Shown: positions 48,567-58,589, counted from the stretch's first letter. The stretch is DNA of 64,000 bases from Hyphomicrobiales bacterium (GCA_900472925.1 UCJU01000012.1:62001-126000), one strand, 5' to 3'. The notes: generated by a model from the letters alone, not told the origin. Made by a program: numbers and translations.

Positions 48567-51500
48567 CGCCATCTCCCGGTTCTGCCGTCGACCATTCGGA
48601 CACGCGGGCAAGGTGATCATACTCGCCGCCATAGGCCTGTTGCTCTTCGGGGATCAGCCGTGACACGAAGCCGTTCTTGCCTTCGCGCAGCGACACCACG
48701 AATTTGGCAAGCTGATCGATTGAGTCAGTCGCCAGTTCCATTGCTGATTTCGGCGCGACTTTCGCCGTTGCTTTGGCGTGCTCATTGTTGATGGTATCCG
48801 CACCAAAGCGCTCGCCGGGGCGCAGGCGCACATAGATCAGATCCTCCGGCACCGGAGAGCCTGTATCGCGGAACGCCCCACGCATCAGCGCTGCCGCTTC
48901 CAGCGCCAATTGTGGATCGAGCAGCGAGCGGGCCTGTTTGACGGAGGGTGAAAGGCCGGTCTTGTAATCGATGATATCGGCCTTGCCTGATGTCTTGATG
49001 TCGATGCGGTCGGCAACGCCGGTCAGGCGAATGCCCGCTTCGGGAATTTCCTGTCCAGCCCGCGCCTCGATGTGGCTGCGTTTGACCAGCGCGCGACGGT
49101 CTTTTTCCCATTTGAGAAATTCTCGGGCCACGGCTTCGAAGCGGGGCCGCCAGACGACATCGATATGGGGTGGGAGGTTTTCACCATCGAAACAGGCATG
49201 CAGGACGCGAAACATCGCTTCTTCGGCGGCAGGCGTGCCGGGCACATGGCCTTCACGGGAATAGGTTTCCATGATGCGGTGATAGAGCGTGCCGCGATCG
49301 GCAGCGCCGGGGTCACGGTTGAACTCGTCCAGCGGATCGAGCTTCAGAATGCGCCGGGCATAGATGGAATAGGGATCGCGCCGCAGCCTGCCGACTTCGC
49401 TAAAGGAATAGGATTTCGGCTGTAGCTCGGCTGGCGGCGTCGGTGCCGGACGTTTGGCTGGCTGCTGGCTTTCGCCCTCATCCAGCATGTTGGCCCAATG
49501 GCGATAGGCGGTGCCGCGTGCCTTCAGCATTTCGGCAAACTCTTCCCCCCCCAGAGCGAGAAGCCGTTGCAGCCAGCGCGATGCAACGGCGGGTGTTGAA
49601 CCTTGCCGCAGTGAACGGGTGTAGAAGATGTGCCTTGTGCCATTCGCCATCTCGAAATCATGCGCTAGCTGACCGATGCGCCGTTCCGGCGGCTCCAGCC
49701 CGATGGCGGTTTTCATGTTGCGCGAGAGGAATGGATTGTTGGCCGTCTGGCCGGGCCAGATACCTTCGTTCAATCCGCCGATGATGATGGTATCGACGCT
49801 TTGAAGACGTGCTTCCAGTGCACCGAAAATGAAGACACGCGGATGACGCATGGCGCGAGGCTTGATCGATTCGCCGGCAATCAGCGCCGTCATGATATCA
49901 ATCCATTGTGGGCCATCGGCCTCCAGCACGCTGCCACATTCCATCAGTTCGGACAGTAGGCCCGACAGCTTTTCCCCCGCTTCATGCGACCAGAGATTGG
50001 CGAGATCCCCCCTCTCATCGATACATATCGCCTCGATGACCCGACCGGTCCGTTCCGCCCAATCGGCCAGCGTCAGGCGCGCCGTCAAGCGACCGGTGAC
50101 GGGGTCTTTGCGGATAAAGGCGGCGTCCAGCGGTTGGATTGCTGTGTTGATGCGACGGGCCAGCTCGGCAGCGGCAAAATCTGCACCCTCGGCCAGCGAT
50201 TTGCGCCATTGCGGTGGATGTCGGTCGTTGGTGTGGAGCGTGAGTTGCTGTTGTAGCAGGGCTTCCAGCGTATCGAGCGTTGTCTCCGTTCGGCCACCGC
50301 GAAGCGCCAGAAGCTCCAACGCTGCGACCGCTTGACTGACCGCCTCTTCGCTAAGACCGAATCGCGCGAGCGGATGTTTCAGCAGGGACATGACGGCGAC
50401 GGGATCACCGGGCCGCAGAATCGCTTCCAACGCCAGCATCAACAGACCTGCCTGCGGGGTTGCCGATAGCGGCGTACCGGCGGAATCGTCTGCCTCGATG
50501 CCGAAGCGTGCCAGTTCCGTCGCCACGCGGCGCGCAAGGCCACGGTCGGGGGTGATGAGTGCTGCCTGAGACTGACCACCGGTGCCGGGCTTTTGGAGGG
50601 CAAGACGAAGAGCAATCGCAATCGCTGTCGCCTCTTCGCGTTCATTGGCGGCTTCTATAATGGATGCATTCTCGAAGGCGTCGTTGAAAAATGCATCGCT
50701 TTTTTCAGAGCGCCACTCGTTCCACTCGCTGGTGGCCTTGGCGGGGGCGAGGGCGGTGGAGAAGATTGCAGCGCGGTTTTGCAGATCACTATCCAGCATG
50801 CCGATCTGTTCCGCCTCGTTGCGCGACACGCCGAGTTTTTGCAGCAGAACGAACAGGCCATATTGGGAGTGCGTCCGACTAGACGGGTCGTCCGGGCTCT
50901 CATTGATCGACTGCCATTGGTCCTCGGGCATTTCGATATCGAGACCCGGCAGAACGACGGTGCCCTGGGGCAGGGATGCGACGGATGCAATCAGGTCTGC
51001 TGCTGCCGGGATGGAGCCGGTAGAGCCTGCGACGATGATCGGATCATCCGATCCGATCTTTGTCAGCCGCTCGGCTTCCGCCCGCAAAATGGCGTTGCGG
51101 TGGCGCCCGGCGGAGGATTTGTTGAGTTCTTCCAGTCGCGCAGGCCAAAATACACTGGCGATCTTCAGGAAATCGGCAGTCAGTTGCCACCACTGCGCAT
51201 GGTCGGCAGTATCGAGCTTGGAGAGTGCATCCCAGTCGCGGTCTTCCGTGTCCATGGCATCGATGACTTCGCCGAGCGAGCGTGCCAGCCATATGGCATC
51301 TGCCGGACTAGCGGGGGCGACCAGCGGCGACTCGGAGTGAACCGCGCGGATTGCATCCGGCAGGCTGTTGCGCCAGGCGAGGATCAGGCGGGCAAGCTCG
51401 ACAAGTCGTCCGGTACTGGAAATGGGTGGCGCGAGATCAATGGTGGCGGGCGTTTCGACATCGAAGAAGCCGCTATCGTCATCCGTTTCACCCAAGGGAC

Positions 51501-51732
51501 GGATGATGGGGAGAATGGCCGACTTGCCGCCGAGCAAATCCACGAATTCCGAGCGCAAAACACGCGCCGAACGACGGGTCGGGACATAGATGGTGACTTT
51601 GGCGAGCGAGAGCGGATCGGCGGCATCGTAGCGAAAGCCGGGTGTCAGCCTGCCATCGCAAAGCGCTGCGGCCAGCGTTCTTAGGAACGGCGTTCCCGGG
51701 GCGATGGTTAGAATACGCTTGGCATGCGCCAC
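48556..51732 (-). CDS. addB: Double-strand break repair nuclease AddB
   Basis: 1058 residues, the alphaproteobacterial AddB size. The N-terminal inactive-helicase part starts with RILTIAPGTPFLRTLAAAL. The C-terminal PD-(D/E)XK nuclease has DIIDYKTGLSPSVKQARSL, preceded by a region with LTGVADRIDIKTSG. No intact Walker A is seen, unlike Bacillus AddB. It forms a heterodimer with AddA, whose gene overlaps its 3' end. It follows murU by 25 bp. Confidence 0.94.
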   Translation of the reverse strand: MAHAKRILTIAPGTPFLRTLAAALCDGRLTPGFRYDAADPLSLAKVTIYVPTRRSARVLRSEFVDLLGGKSAILPIIRPLGETDDDSGFFDVETPATIDLAPPISSTGRLVELARLILAWRNSLPDAIRAVHSESPLVAPASPADAIWLARSLGEVIDAMDTEDRDWDALSKLDTADHAQWWQLTADFLKIASVFWPARLEELNKSSAGRHRNAILRAEAERLTKIGSDDPIIVAGSTGSIPAAADLIASVASLPQGTVVLPGLDIEMPEDQWQSINESPDDPSSRTHSQYGLFVLLQKLGVSRNEAEQIGMLDSDLQNRAAIFSTALAPAKATSEWNEWRSEKSDAFFNDAFENASIIEAANEREEATAIAIALRLALQKPGTGGQSQAALITPDRGLARRVATELARFGIEADDSAGTPLSATPQAGLLMLALEAILRPGDPVAVMSLLKHPLARFGLSEEAVSQAVAALELLALRGGRTETTLDTLEALLQQQLTLHTNDRHPPQWRKSLAEGADFAAAELARRINTAIQPLDAAFIRKDPVTGRLTARLTLADWAERTGRVIEAICIDERGDLANLWSHEAGEKLSGLLSELMECGSVLEADGPQWIDIMTALIAGESIKPRAMRHPRVFIFGALEARLQSVDTIIIGGLNEGIWPGQTANNPFLSRNMKTAIGLEPPERRIGQLAHDFEMANGTRHIFYTRSLRQGSTPAVASRWLQRLLALGGEEFAEMLKARGTAYRHWANMLDEGESQQPAKRPAPTPPAELQPKSYSFSEVGRLRRDPYSIYARRILKLDPLDEFNRDPGAADRGTLYHRIMETYSREGHVPGTPAAEEAMFRVLHACFDGENLPPHIDVVWRPRFEAVAREFLKWEKDRRALVKRSHIEARAGQEIPEAGIRLTGVADRIDIKTSGKADIIDYKTGLSPSVKQARSLLDPQLALEAAALMRGAFRDTGSPVPEDLIYVRLRPGERFGADTINNEHAKATAKVAPKSAMELATDSIDQLAKFVVSLREGKNGFVSRLIPEEQQAYGGEYDHLARVSEWSTAEPGDGDAE

Positions 51733-51757
51733 TGGGTCATCTCACTTGTCGGTTGCT

Positions 51758-52477
51758 TTAGAGCATTGCGATGGTTCGTTCCGCATCTTCTATAGCATCC
51801 GGCGTGCCGACCGTAATCCATTGACCGGTCATTGACAGACCAAAAAGGCGGTTTTGGGCAATCGCACGGTCGAAATATATGTTGAGATTGAACGCATCTG
51901 TGGGCGCGTCATCCAGAAGCCGCGTATCCATGGCGATCGCTCCGGCATAAACGACCGGACGCGGTTCGCCTTCATTGTAGCGCGTCAGGGCGCCATCATC
52001 GGCCAGGTTGAAATCCTTCTTGCCGTTATGGCCGGTGGTCCGGTCCATATCCACGCAAAGCAGCGCCATATCCATGGTCTCACGATCGAAGAACCGCGCA
52101 AGCTTTTGCAGATTGGTGGCTTCGCCAGGCATTTCGCCAACCCAGAACAGGTCTGCATTCATGACCAGAACACGGCCGGGCTCCAGCAATTTCAGGCCCT
52201 TGGCAAGCCCCCCGCCGGAATTCATCAACTGGTCGCGCTCATCCGAGATCAGAATTTTTGCATCCTTGCGGGTGGCAAGATGCGCGACCATCTGGTCGGC
52301 GTGGTGGTGCACATTGACGCAGATGGTTTCCACACCCGCCGCGACCAGCGCATCGAGAACGTAGTCGATCATCGGGCGTCCAGTGATCCTCACCAAGGGC
52401 TTTGGGATCGTATCGGTGATGGGCCGCATTCTCGTACCGAGACCCGCTGCCAGCACCATGGCTTGTGTGATCGTCAT
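51758..52477 (-). CDS. murU: MurU-like nucleotidyltransferase (MurNAc-1-phosphate uridylyltransferase)
   Basis: 239 residues. The nucleotidyltransferase signature AMVLAAGLGTRMRPITDTIPKPL is at residues 6-28 (key residues G12, R16, R18, K26). Further motifs are VLVMNADLFWVG and the late ITVGTPDAI. MurU makes UDP-MurNAc from MurNAc-1-phosphate in the peptidoglycan salvage route that bypasses MurA and thus fosfomycin. The gene directly upstream, 10 bp away, ends in the matching kinase AmgK, which makes this assignment firm relative to glucose-1-phosphate alternatives. The start at 52477 was placed at the signature; the longer frame overlaps the upstream gene. Confidence 0.9.
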   Translation of the reverse strand: MTITQAMVLAAGLGTRMRPITDTIPKPLVRITGRPMIDYVLDALVAAGVETICVNVHHHADQMVAHLATRKDAKILISDERDQLMNSGGGLAKGLKLLEPGRVLVMNADLFWVGEMPGEATNLQKLARFFDRETMDMALLCVDMDRTTGHNGKKDFNLADDGALTRYNEGEPRPVVYAGAIAMDTRLLDDAPTDAFNLNIYFDRAIAQNRLFGLSMTGQWITVGTPDAIEDAERTIAML

Positions 52478-52487
52478 GGGAAACACT

Positions 52488-54002
52488 TCACTGTTGGTGG
52501 AGATCGACACCCGCGCTCTCAAACCAGTCGCGCAGGAGCATAAGATCGGGATGCTCAAGCGCCGAGCGCAGATAGGAAAAGGTCCTCGGCATGTGTTTCA
52601 TATAATGCGGCTTGCCATCGCGCGTCATCAACCGCACCCAGATGCCCACCAGCTTGCAATTGCGCTGCGCGGCCATGATGGCAAAGGCCTTCAGGAAGGC
52701 TTTCTCATCGAAAGCAGGATTTTGGCGCCGGATATCGAGATAGTGCTCCACCAGCCGCGCTTGCATGTCCGGTGAAATCGTCACGCGGGCATCCTGAACG
52801 ATGGAAGCAAGATCATAGGCCGTTGGCCCAATCATGGCATCCTGAAAGTCGATGATACCCACCCGTTGAATGCCGGTTTTCTCGGCTTGCCAAATGATGT
52901 TGGGTGAATGGAAATCCCGTAGTAAAAGCCCGGTTTCGACATCATCGAGTTTTTCGATGAGCTGATCCCAGACAGCAAAAAAGGTCTTCTTTTCGGTGTC
53001 TTTGGTTTCTTCACCACGGATATGCGGGAGATACCAGTCCAGCAGCAAAGACGTTTCGATCTTCATCGCATCCGCGTCGAAGGGCGAAATTTCGTAGGCC
53101 GCGCCATCTGCCAGTGTAATGCTGCCTGGGGTAGGGGTCTCATGGAGCGCGGCAAGGCAAGCGACACTTGCCAGATAGCGTTCTTCAATCGGGTTTCCTT
53201 GATCATCCAAAACGCCATCGCGACCGATGTCTTCCAGAAGCAGAATGCCCTGTTGCACATCCTGCGCGAGAATGGCGGGTGCGGAAAAACCCTTGTCGGT
53301 CAGATAGTGGTCGATCGCGATGAAAGGCGTGACTTCGCGAGCGAGATGTACGATTTCGGCGTAGGTTTTGCCATCCTGAATGACAGGTCCCCTCGGCGGT
53401 GGCTGCCAGTCCATCAGCAGGCACTGGCCGTCGGCGTCGCTGATCATTTCATAGGTGCGGTAAGCCGCATCGCCGCTGAAATATTGGCGGGAGGCATCCC
53501 CTTTGCCCTTCCGTTCAAGGAATTCGCCGATGGCACGCACGCGCTCCAGCCGCGCTCTTTGCCTTGGCGGCGCATCGATTGTCGCCAGGCGGCCTTGGTC
53601 CTGATGCGCAAGCCGCAAAGTGATGGTGCTGTCTTTCGGAAGCTCGCTCGCAGCCATCTCCGGCCACTCAATCAGGCAAACACCGTCCGACAGCATCTCG
53701 TCTATGCCGAGCTCATCGAGTTCGGACACATCGGAGAGACGGTAAAGGTCGAGATGCGCGACGGGAAAGCGAAGATCGTAAGATTGGACGATTGTGAAAG
53801 TCGGGCTTGGAACTTCGAGATATGGATTGCCGGCGATTGCCCGGATCAAGGCCCGTGCCAGTGTTGATTTTCCGGTGCCGAGATCGCCGATCAGCGCGAT
53901 GCAATCTCCGGGTTTGACGGTCAGTGCCAGTTCCTCGCCCAGCCGGATGGTCTCGGCCTTATCAGCGAGGAACATAGAAAGAGGCAAAACCGCATCGTTC
54001 AT
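52488..54002 (-). CDS. Fusion of TsaE (t6A synthesis ATPase) and AmgK (anomeric MurNAc/GlcNAc kinase)
   Basis: 504 residues in two parts. Residues 1-155 are TsaE: P-loop GDLGTGKS (39-46), PSPTFTIVQSYD, LDLYRLSD and IEWPE. This is the ATPase of the TsaBDE complex that makes t6A37 in tRNA. Residues about 160-504 are an aminoglycoside-phosphotransferase-like kinase of the AmgK type, with the catalytic loop LLRDFHSPNIIW and the metal site IIDFQDA. AmgK phosphorylates C1 of MurNAc and GlcNAc; MurU follows at once. Joining an essential tRNA function with cell-wall salvage is known in alphaproteobacteria but is functionally unexplained. It overlaps divL by 4 bp. Confidence 0.93.
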   Translation of the reverse strand: MNDAVLPLSMFLADKAETIRLGEELALTVKPGDCIALIGDLGTGKSTLARALIRAIAGNPYLEVPSPTFTIVQSYDLRFPVAHLDLYRLSDVSELDELGIDEMLSDGVCLIEWPEMAASELPKDSTITLRLAHQDQGRLATIDAPPRQRARLERVRAIGEFLERKGKGDASRQYFSGDAAYRTYEMISDADGQCLLMDWQPPPRGPVIQDGKTYAEIVHLAREVTPFIAIDHYLTDKGFSAPAILAQDVQQGILLLEDIGRDGVLDDQGNPIEERYLASVACLAALHETPTPGSITLADGAAYEISPFDADAMKIETSLLLDWYLPHIRGEETKDTEKKTFFAVWDQLIEKLDDVETGLLLRDFHSPNIIWQAEKTGIQRVGIIDFQDAMIGPTAYDLASIVQDARVTISPDMQARLVEHYLDIRRQNPAFDEKAFLKAFAIMAAQRNCKLVGIWVRLMTRDGKPHYMKHMPRTFSYLRSALEHPDLMLLRDWFESAGVDLHQQ

Positions 54003-56584
54003 TCGGCAGCAATGGAATGCGGTTGCGAACCGGATGGAATGCGGCAGCTGACAACCGTGCCTTCACCCGGACGGCTGTCGATGGTGACATCGCCGCTGTG
54101 AAGGCTGACGAAGCTTTCAACGATGGAGAGGCCGAGGCCGGCGCCTGTGCGGCGTCCACCATTGCCGCGGGTCGAGAAGCGATCGAATACGGTTTTCAGC
54201 ATATCTTCCGGAATGCCCGGACCCTGATCTGCCACGGAGAAGACGAAGTCGCCTTCGCTGCGTTGGCAGGTCAGCGTGATCGCCGATCCCTCCGGCGCGA
54301 AGTTGGCGGCGTTGGTCAACAGCTTTATGAGGATCTGCTTCAGACGCTGATGGTCGGCAACGATCGCGCCAAGATGTGCTGGGGCGACGATTTCCAACAA
54401 AACACCGCTTTCCTGCAAGCGATCTGTTATCTGCACCGAAACATCCGCAAGAAGCTCGTTCAGATCGTTTTCGGTATAGTTGAGATGCATGATACCAGCG
54501 TCAACTGTGGCCAGATCGAGAATGTCATTGACGATCGTCAGCAGCACTGACGAGGACGTGGAGATGTGATCGAGATATTCTGCCTGACGTGCACTGAGCT
54601 CGCCAATGCCGGGCGTTTTCAGAAGATCCGTAAAGCCAATGATGTTGGTCAAGGGCGAGCGAAGCTCATAGGAGACGTGCTGAACGAAGTCGTTTTTCAG
54701 CTCATCCGCCTTGCGCAGCGCCTCGTTCTTTTCCTTCAGAGCACGTTCGGCGCGCACGCTATCCGTCATGTTGACGAAGGTCAGCATGGTCTGCGAATCC
54801 GGCAAAGGAATGATGGCGTAATCCAGCACCAGACCGGACAGAAGCTCGAGCGTGCCCTGTTTTGACAGGCGTTCATCATCGAAACTTGTGATGAACTGAC
54901 TGAAAGCGCGCCAGCCATCCGGCCCCTCATAGGACTGTGAGCAGGCTTCTTCGATAGAGCGGATATGCTTTCCGGCCTCGGCTTCCTCGCCAGTGATGGC
55001 CCACAGCGCACGGAAAGCGGGGTTCGACAGGCGGATGCGTCCGTCTGCCCCGAACACGGCTACACCTTCGGAAAGATGGTCGATGGTTTCGCCCTGAACC
55101 TTGACCAGCGTGTTGTAACGCATTTGCAGGTCGACCTGCTCGGTCAGGTTTTCAAACACCCAGGTTGCGCCACCCTGCGGATGCGCCGTCGCGATGACGC
55201 GCAGGGTTTGTCCGTTCGGTAAATGCCAGAGGTCGGTTTTCGTATCGAGGGACCGATAGACGGCGAGAGCCGTCTCTTTCCAGCTCTTCCAGTTCAACTG
55301 TTCGGGCAGTTTGCCGTCTGAACGCAGGCGATCCAGAAGCTCGGAATTGTCAGGCTTGGATTCCAACAGAACCAGATCGAGGCCCCAAAGGCTGACGAAA
55401 GCCTGATTGTAGAATTGCAGGCGCTGTCGGCCATCAAAGATGGCGACCGGTGTTGCCAGATGATCGAGCGTTTCAGCGTGGCTTTTCAGCGTGCGCTTCA
55501 ACTCTTCACGAACGGTTTCGGCTTCCGTCGTGTCGATGGCGATACCCGCTGAACCGCCCGGCGTCTTGATGTCGACCACATCGAAAAATGTTCGGTTGCC
55601 GGAAACGACCGTGGAGATGCGGTCGTGATAGGGCGATTCAGGTGTGGCGCTTGCGCGGATTTTCTGACGCGTGACCGTGTTCAGCAATTCGCGCTGTTCG
55701 GTCACGGCTTCCTGCGGATTGCGAGCGTCGACGCCCTGTGCATAGGCATGGTTCACCCATGTCAGCGCGCCATCGGAATTGCGTCGCCAGACGGGCTGCT
55801 CGATGCTGTCGAGAAGGTCCTGGAATGTCGAGATCGAAGAGACCAGGCGCTCACGCTCGACTTTCAGGTTGGCGAGTTCGGCGCGCAGATTGTTGAGCGC
55901 CACGAAGCGGGCAAACGCCTTGCCGCCGGAGACGCGTCCTTGGACTTCTATCACTTCGCCACGTTGCGTCTCGACGGTCAGATCGAAACTCTGCGCGTGG
56001 CTGCGCAGCCTTTCAATGGCTTTTTCAAGCGGAGCAGCGGATGCGGGTCGAAGCCAGCGGCCAAACGCCAGAAAATCGTGGTCGGCCTGCGGAACGCCAG
56101 TTTCAGGCGGCAACTGGCCGATGAATTCTGCCCGTGGGCTGGAACTTTCCCAAATGACGATCCGCCGGGACTTATCCGCAATCAGCGCTTCGTATTTGGA
56201 AATCTTGGCATTGGCTTCGGAGAGAGCTGCTTTGAATTCGTTTGTTTCAGCTTCGATATTGCCGCGTTGGCGAACAAGCCAGACGATTGAAAAGAGCGTG
56301 GCGGAGACGACGCCTATAAACAGGGAATAGGTTATGGTCTCTGAAGACGAGAACAGGCGTTCTCCAGTCTGCAGAACCTTGTTTTGCTGTGCATGGGCGA
56401 CAGCCGCAAATCCGCTCAGGACAGTTCCCGCCATGAGGACGGAAAGTGTCTTTGCCTTGTCGCGAAGGAGGCTCACCGTCCCCGCAAAGGAAGTCGTCAA
56501 CCACTTATATACCGGCGCATCCAAGCTGCCCGGCTCATCGTCGTTTTTCGCCCGCTTTTGCGCGCGTGAATTGTCTACCGTCAT
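53999..56584 (-). CDS. divL: DivL: cell-cycle pseudo-histidine kinase with Tyr at the phosphoacceptor site
   Basis: 861 residues. Two N-terminal hydrophobic segments (about 45-64 and 84-104) and a coiled coil (about 110-135) precede PAS-like repeats (about 255-350, 370-480, 495-600). A HisKA-type helix follows: QHVSYELRSPLTNIIGF, in which Y639 stands where histidine kinases have the phospho-His. The ATPase domain keeps the N box (LTNAANFAP), DQGPG and GAGLGLS. This Tyr is the hallmark of Caulobacter DivL, which senses DivK and controls the CckA-ChpT-CtrA relay and so cell division and replication. It heads the operon divL / tsaE-amgK / murU / addB / addA / trxA. The ATG at 56584 has a GGAG 11 nt upstream. 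Confidence 0.93.
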   Translation of the reverse strand: MTVDNSRAQKRAKNDDEPGSLDAPVYKWLTTSFAGTVSLLRDKAKTLSVLMAGTVLSGFAAVAHAQQNKVLQTGERLFSSSETITYSLFIGVVSATLFSIVWLVRQRGNIEAETNEFKAALSEANAKISKYEALIADKSRRIVIWESSSPRAEFIGQLPPETGVPQADHDFLAFGRWLRPASAAPLEKAIERLRSHAQSFDLTVETQRGEVIEVQGRVSGGKAFARFVALNNLRAELANLKVERERLVSSISTFQDLLDSIEQPVWRRNSDGALTWVNHAYAQGVDARNPQEAVTEQRELLNTVTRQKIRASATPESPYHDRISTVVSGNRTFFDVVDIKTPGGSAGIAIDTTEAETVREELKRTLKSHAETLDHLATPVAIFDGRQRLQFYNQAFVSLWGLDLVLLESKPDNSELLDRLRSDGKLPEQLNWKSWKETALAVYRSLDTKTDLWHLPNGQTLRVIATAHPQGGATWVFENLTEQVDLQMRYNTLVKVQGETIDHLSEGVAVFGADGRIRLSNPAFRALWAITGEEAEAGKHIRSIEEACSQSYEGPDGWRAFSQFITSFDDERLSKQGTLELLSGLVLDYAIIPLPDSQTMLTFVNMTDSVRAERALKEKNEALRKADELKNDFVQHVSYELRSPLTNIIGFTDLLKTPGIGELSARQAEYLDHISTSSSVLLTIVNDILDLATVDAGIMHLNYTENDLNELLADVSVQITDRLQESGVLLEIVAPAHLGAIVADHQRLKQILIKLLTNAANFAPEGSAITLTCQRSEGDFVFSVADQGPGIPEDMLKTVFDRFSTRGNGGRRTGAGLGLSIVESFVSLHSGDVTIDSRPGEGTVVSCRIPSGSQPHSIAAE

Positions 56585-56707
56585 CCCCGGTCTGTCTCCG
56601 TCCTATGTGCCGCATCTTCGACAAGACATCCCATTTCCGCACGCATGCCCGCGCACGAATCAAGTCTTGAGACAATACCGCCTTCGGAAACCCCCGGAAA
56701 GGGATGG

Positions 56708-56742
56708 GCGAAAAAGAAATGGCGGGCTTTGTCAAGCCCGCC
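56708..56742 (-). terminator. Intrinsic terminator after ahcY
   Basis: Read on the minus strand, AAGCCCGCC pairs with GGCGGGCTT (56742-56734 with 56729-56721) over 9 bp with a 4-nt loop, followed by ATTTCTTTTTCG. It begins 44 bp after the ahcY stop and separates ahcY from the divL operon. Confidence 0.88.
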
Positions 56743-56785
56743 ATAACCACATCTAGTGTTTTATATGTGGATATTAACCATACAA

Positions 56786-58186
56786 TCAATATCTGTAGTG
56801 TTCGGCCTTAAATGGACCTGTCTTGGACACGCCAATATAATCTGCCTGCATGTCAGAAAGTTCTGTCAGCTTGACGCCCAACTTCTCCAAATGCAGACGG
56901 GCAACCTTCTCGTCCAGGTGCTTTGGCAGGACATAGACGTCGTTTTTGTACTCGCCCTGCTTGGTGAAGAGCTCGATCTGGCCGAGAACCTGGTTGGTGA
57001 ACGACGCAGACATGACGAAAGATGGATGGCCTGTGGCATTACCGAGGTTCAGCAAGCGTCCCTCAGACAGAAGGATCATACGGTTGCCCTTGGCGAACTC
57101 GATGAGGTCGACCTGTGGCTTGACGTTGGTCCACTTCAGGTTCTTGAGAGCAGCGACCTGAATTTCGTTGTCGAAGTGGCCGATATTGCCGACGATCGCC
57201 ATGTCCTTCATCTCGCGCATATGCTCGATGCGAATGACGTCCTTGTTGCCTGTGGTCGTGATGAAGATGTCGGCGGAAGCAACGACGTCTTCCAGACGAA
57301 CGACTTCGAAACCGTCCATGGCAGCCTGAAGCGCGCAGATCGGGTCGATTTCGGTGACCTTGACGCGAGCACCAGCACCCTGAAGCGAAGCCGCAGAACC
57401 CTTGCCGACATCACCGTAACCGCAGACGACGGCAACCTTGCCAGCCATCATCACGTCGGTTGCGCGGCGGATGCCGTCGACCAGCGATTCCTTGCAGCCA
57501 TATTTGTTGTCGAACTTCGACTTTGTGACGCTGTCGTTGACATTGATGGCAGGGAAAGGCAGCAGGCCTTTCTTGCTCAGGTCGTAGAGACGGTGAACGC
57601 CTGTCGTGGTTTCTTCAGTCACGCCCTTGATGGCATCACGCTGCTTGGTGAACCAGCCCGGCGAAGCGGCAAGACGCTTCTTGATCTGCGCGATGAGGAT
57701 TTCTTCTTCTTCCGATGTCGGGTTGGACAGGACGTCCTCGCCAGCTTCGGCGCGGGCGCCGAGGAGGATGTACATGGTGGCGTCGCCACCATCATCCAGG
57801 ATCATGTTGGACAAGCCACCATCGGTCCACTGGAAGATCTTGTCGGTGTATTCCCAATATTCGGTCAGGCTTTCACCCTTGACTGCGAAAACCGGAATGC
57901 CGGTTTCCGCAATGGCCGCAGCCGCATGGTCCTGGGTGGAAAAGATATTGCAGGACGCCCAACGAATGTCGGCACCCAGTTCCTTCAGCGTCTCGATGAG
58001 AACAGCCGTCTGAATGGTCATGTGCAGGGAGCCGGAAATCCGTGCACCCTTCAAAGGCTTGGTCTGGCCGAATTCTTCGCGGCAGGACATCAGGCCCGGC
58101 ATTTCGGTTTCAGCGATGTCCAGTTCCTTGCGGCCGTAGGCTGCAAGGTTGATATCGGCAACAATATAGTCTTTTTCAGCACTCAT
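56786..58186 (-). CDS. ahcY: S-adenosylhomocysteine hydrolase
   Basis: 466 residues, proteobacterial long form. The NAD site is [13 protein letters not shown]; also seen are the catalytic region [13 protein letters not shown] and the conserved C-terminus [12 protein letters not shown]. It splits S-adenosylhomocysteine to adenosine and homocysteine, keeping methylation reactions going. The ATG at 58186 follows AGCAGGAGATAAGC. It is 127 bp after HPr; I see no known SAH or SAM riboswitch fold in that gap. Confidence 0.97.
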   Translation of the reverse strand: MSAEKDYIVADINLAAYGRKELDIAETEMPGLMSCREEFGQTKPLKGARISGSLHMTIQTAVLIETLKELGADIRWASCNIFSTQDHAAAAIAETGIPVFAVKGESLTEYWEYTDKIFQWTDGGLSNMILDDGGDATMYILLGARAEAGEDVLSNPTSEEEEILIAQIKKRLAASPGWFTKQRDAIKGVTEETTTGVHRLYDLSKKGLLPFPAINVNDSVTKSKFDNKYGCKESLVDGIRRATDVMMAGKVAVVCGYGDVGKGSAASLQGAGARVKVTEIDPICALQAAMDGFEVVRLEDVVASADIFITTTGNKDVIRIEHMREMKDMAIVGNIGHFDNEIQVAALKNLKWTNVKPQVDLIEFAKGNRMILLSEGRLLNLGNATGHPSFVMSASFTNQVLGQIELFTKQGEYKNDVYVLPKHLDEKVARLHLEKLGVKLTELSDMQADYIGVSKTGPFKAEHYRY

Positions 58187-58313
58187 GCTTATCTCCTGCT
58201 CAAAGGTGGCAGGGACGAACCGCTGCCTTAAAGATAGCTGCGGTTTATCAGGCTGAGATCAATCTGGCAATAATGATATAAAGAAGTCTTTATGTCTTTA
58301 TATGTCGTGGTTA

Positions 58314-58589
58314 TCAAACCTCTTCGCCGAAACGGTCTGCAACCAGTGTCTCGAGGGCTGCCAAGGCTTCCTCAGCCTGATTGCCGCTGGCTTCGACAAC
58401 AACCGTACAGCCTGGGCTGGCTGCCAGCATCATCAGCCCCATGATAGAGGTACCGCCAACGGTCATGCCATCTTTGGAAACAGTGATTTGCGCATCGAAG
58501 CCGTCAACCATTTGGACGAACTTCGCAGATGCGCGCGCGTGAAGGCCGCGCTTGTTGACGATCAGCAGTTCCCGCGAAAGAGGCGACAT
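58314..58589 (-). CDS. ptsH: Phosphocarrier protein HPr
   Basis: 91 residues. The phospho-His is H17 in KRGLHARASAKF, and the regulatory serine is S48 in GGTSIMGLMML, the site phosphorylated by HPr kinase. Both sites are intact. With no enzyme IIBC nearby, it belongs to the regulatory (nitrogen-type) PTS of Rhizobiales. It follows the EIIA gene by 14 bp. Confidence 0.96.
   Translation of the reverse strand: MSPLSRELLIVNKRGLHARASAKFVQMVDGFDAQITVSKDGMTVGGTSIMGLMMLAASPGCTVVVEASGNQAEEALAALETLVADRFGEEV

Noticed and set aside
56756-58231. 491-codon open frame antisense to ahcY, and similar ones opposite purH (9428-10753) and trpB (39913-41184)
   Set aside because: All mirror strongly recognised genes, have no ribosome sites or recognisable domains, and are rich in residues produced by reading common codons backward.
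58187-58313. SAH or SAM riboswitch upstream of ahcY
   Set aside because: I looked for the known conserved cores in the 127-bp leader and found only a GC-rich patch before the ribosome site; no convincing fold.
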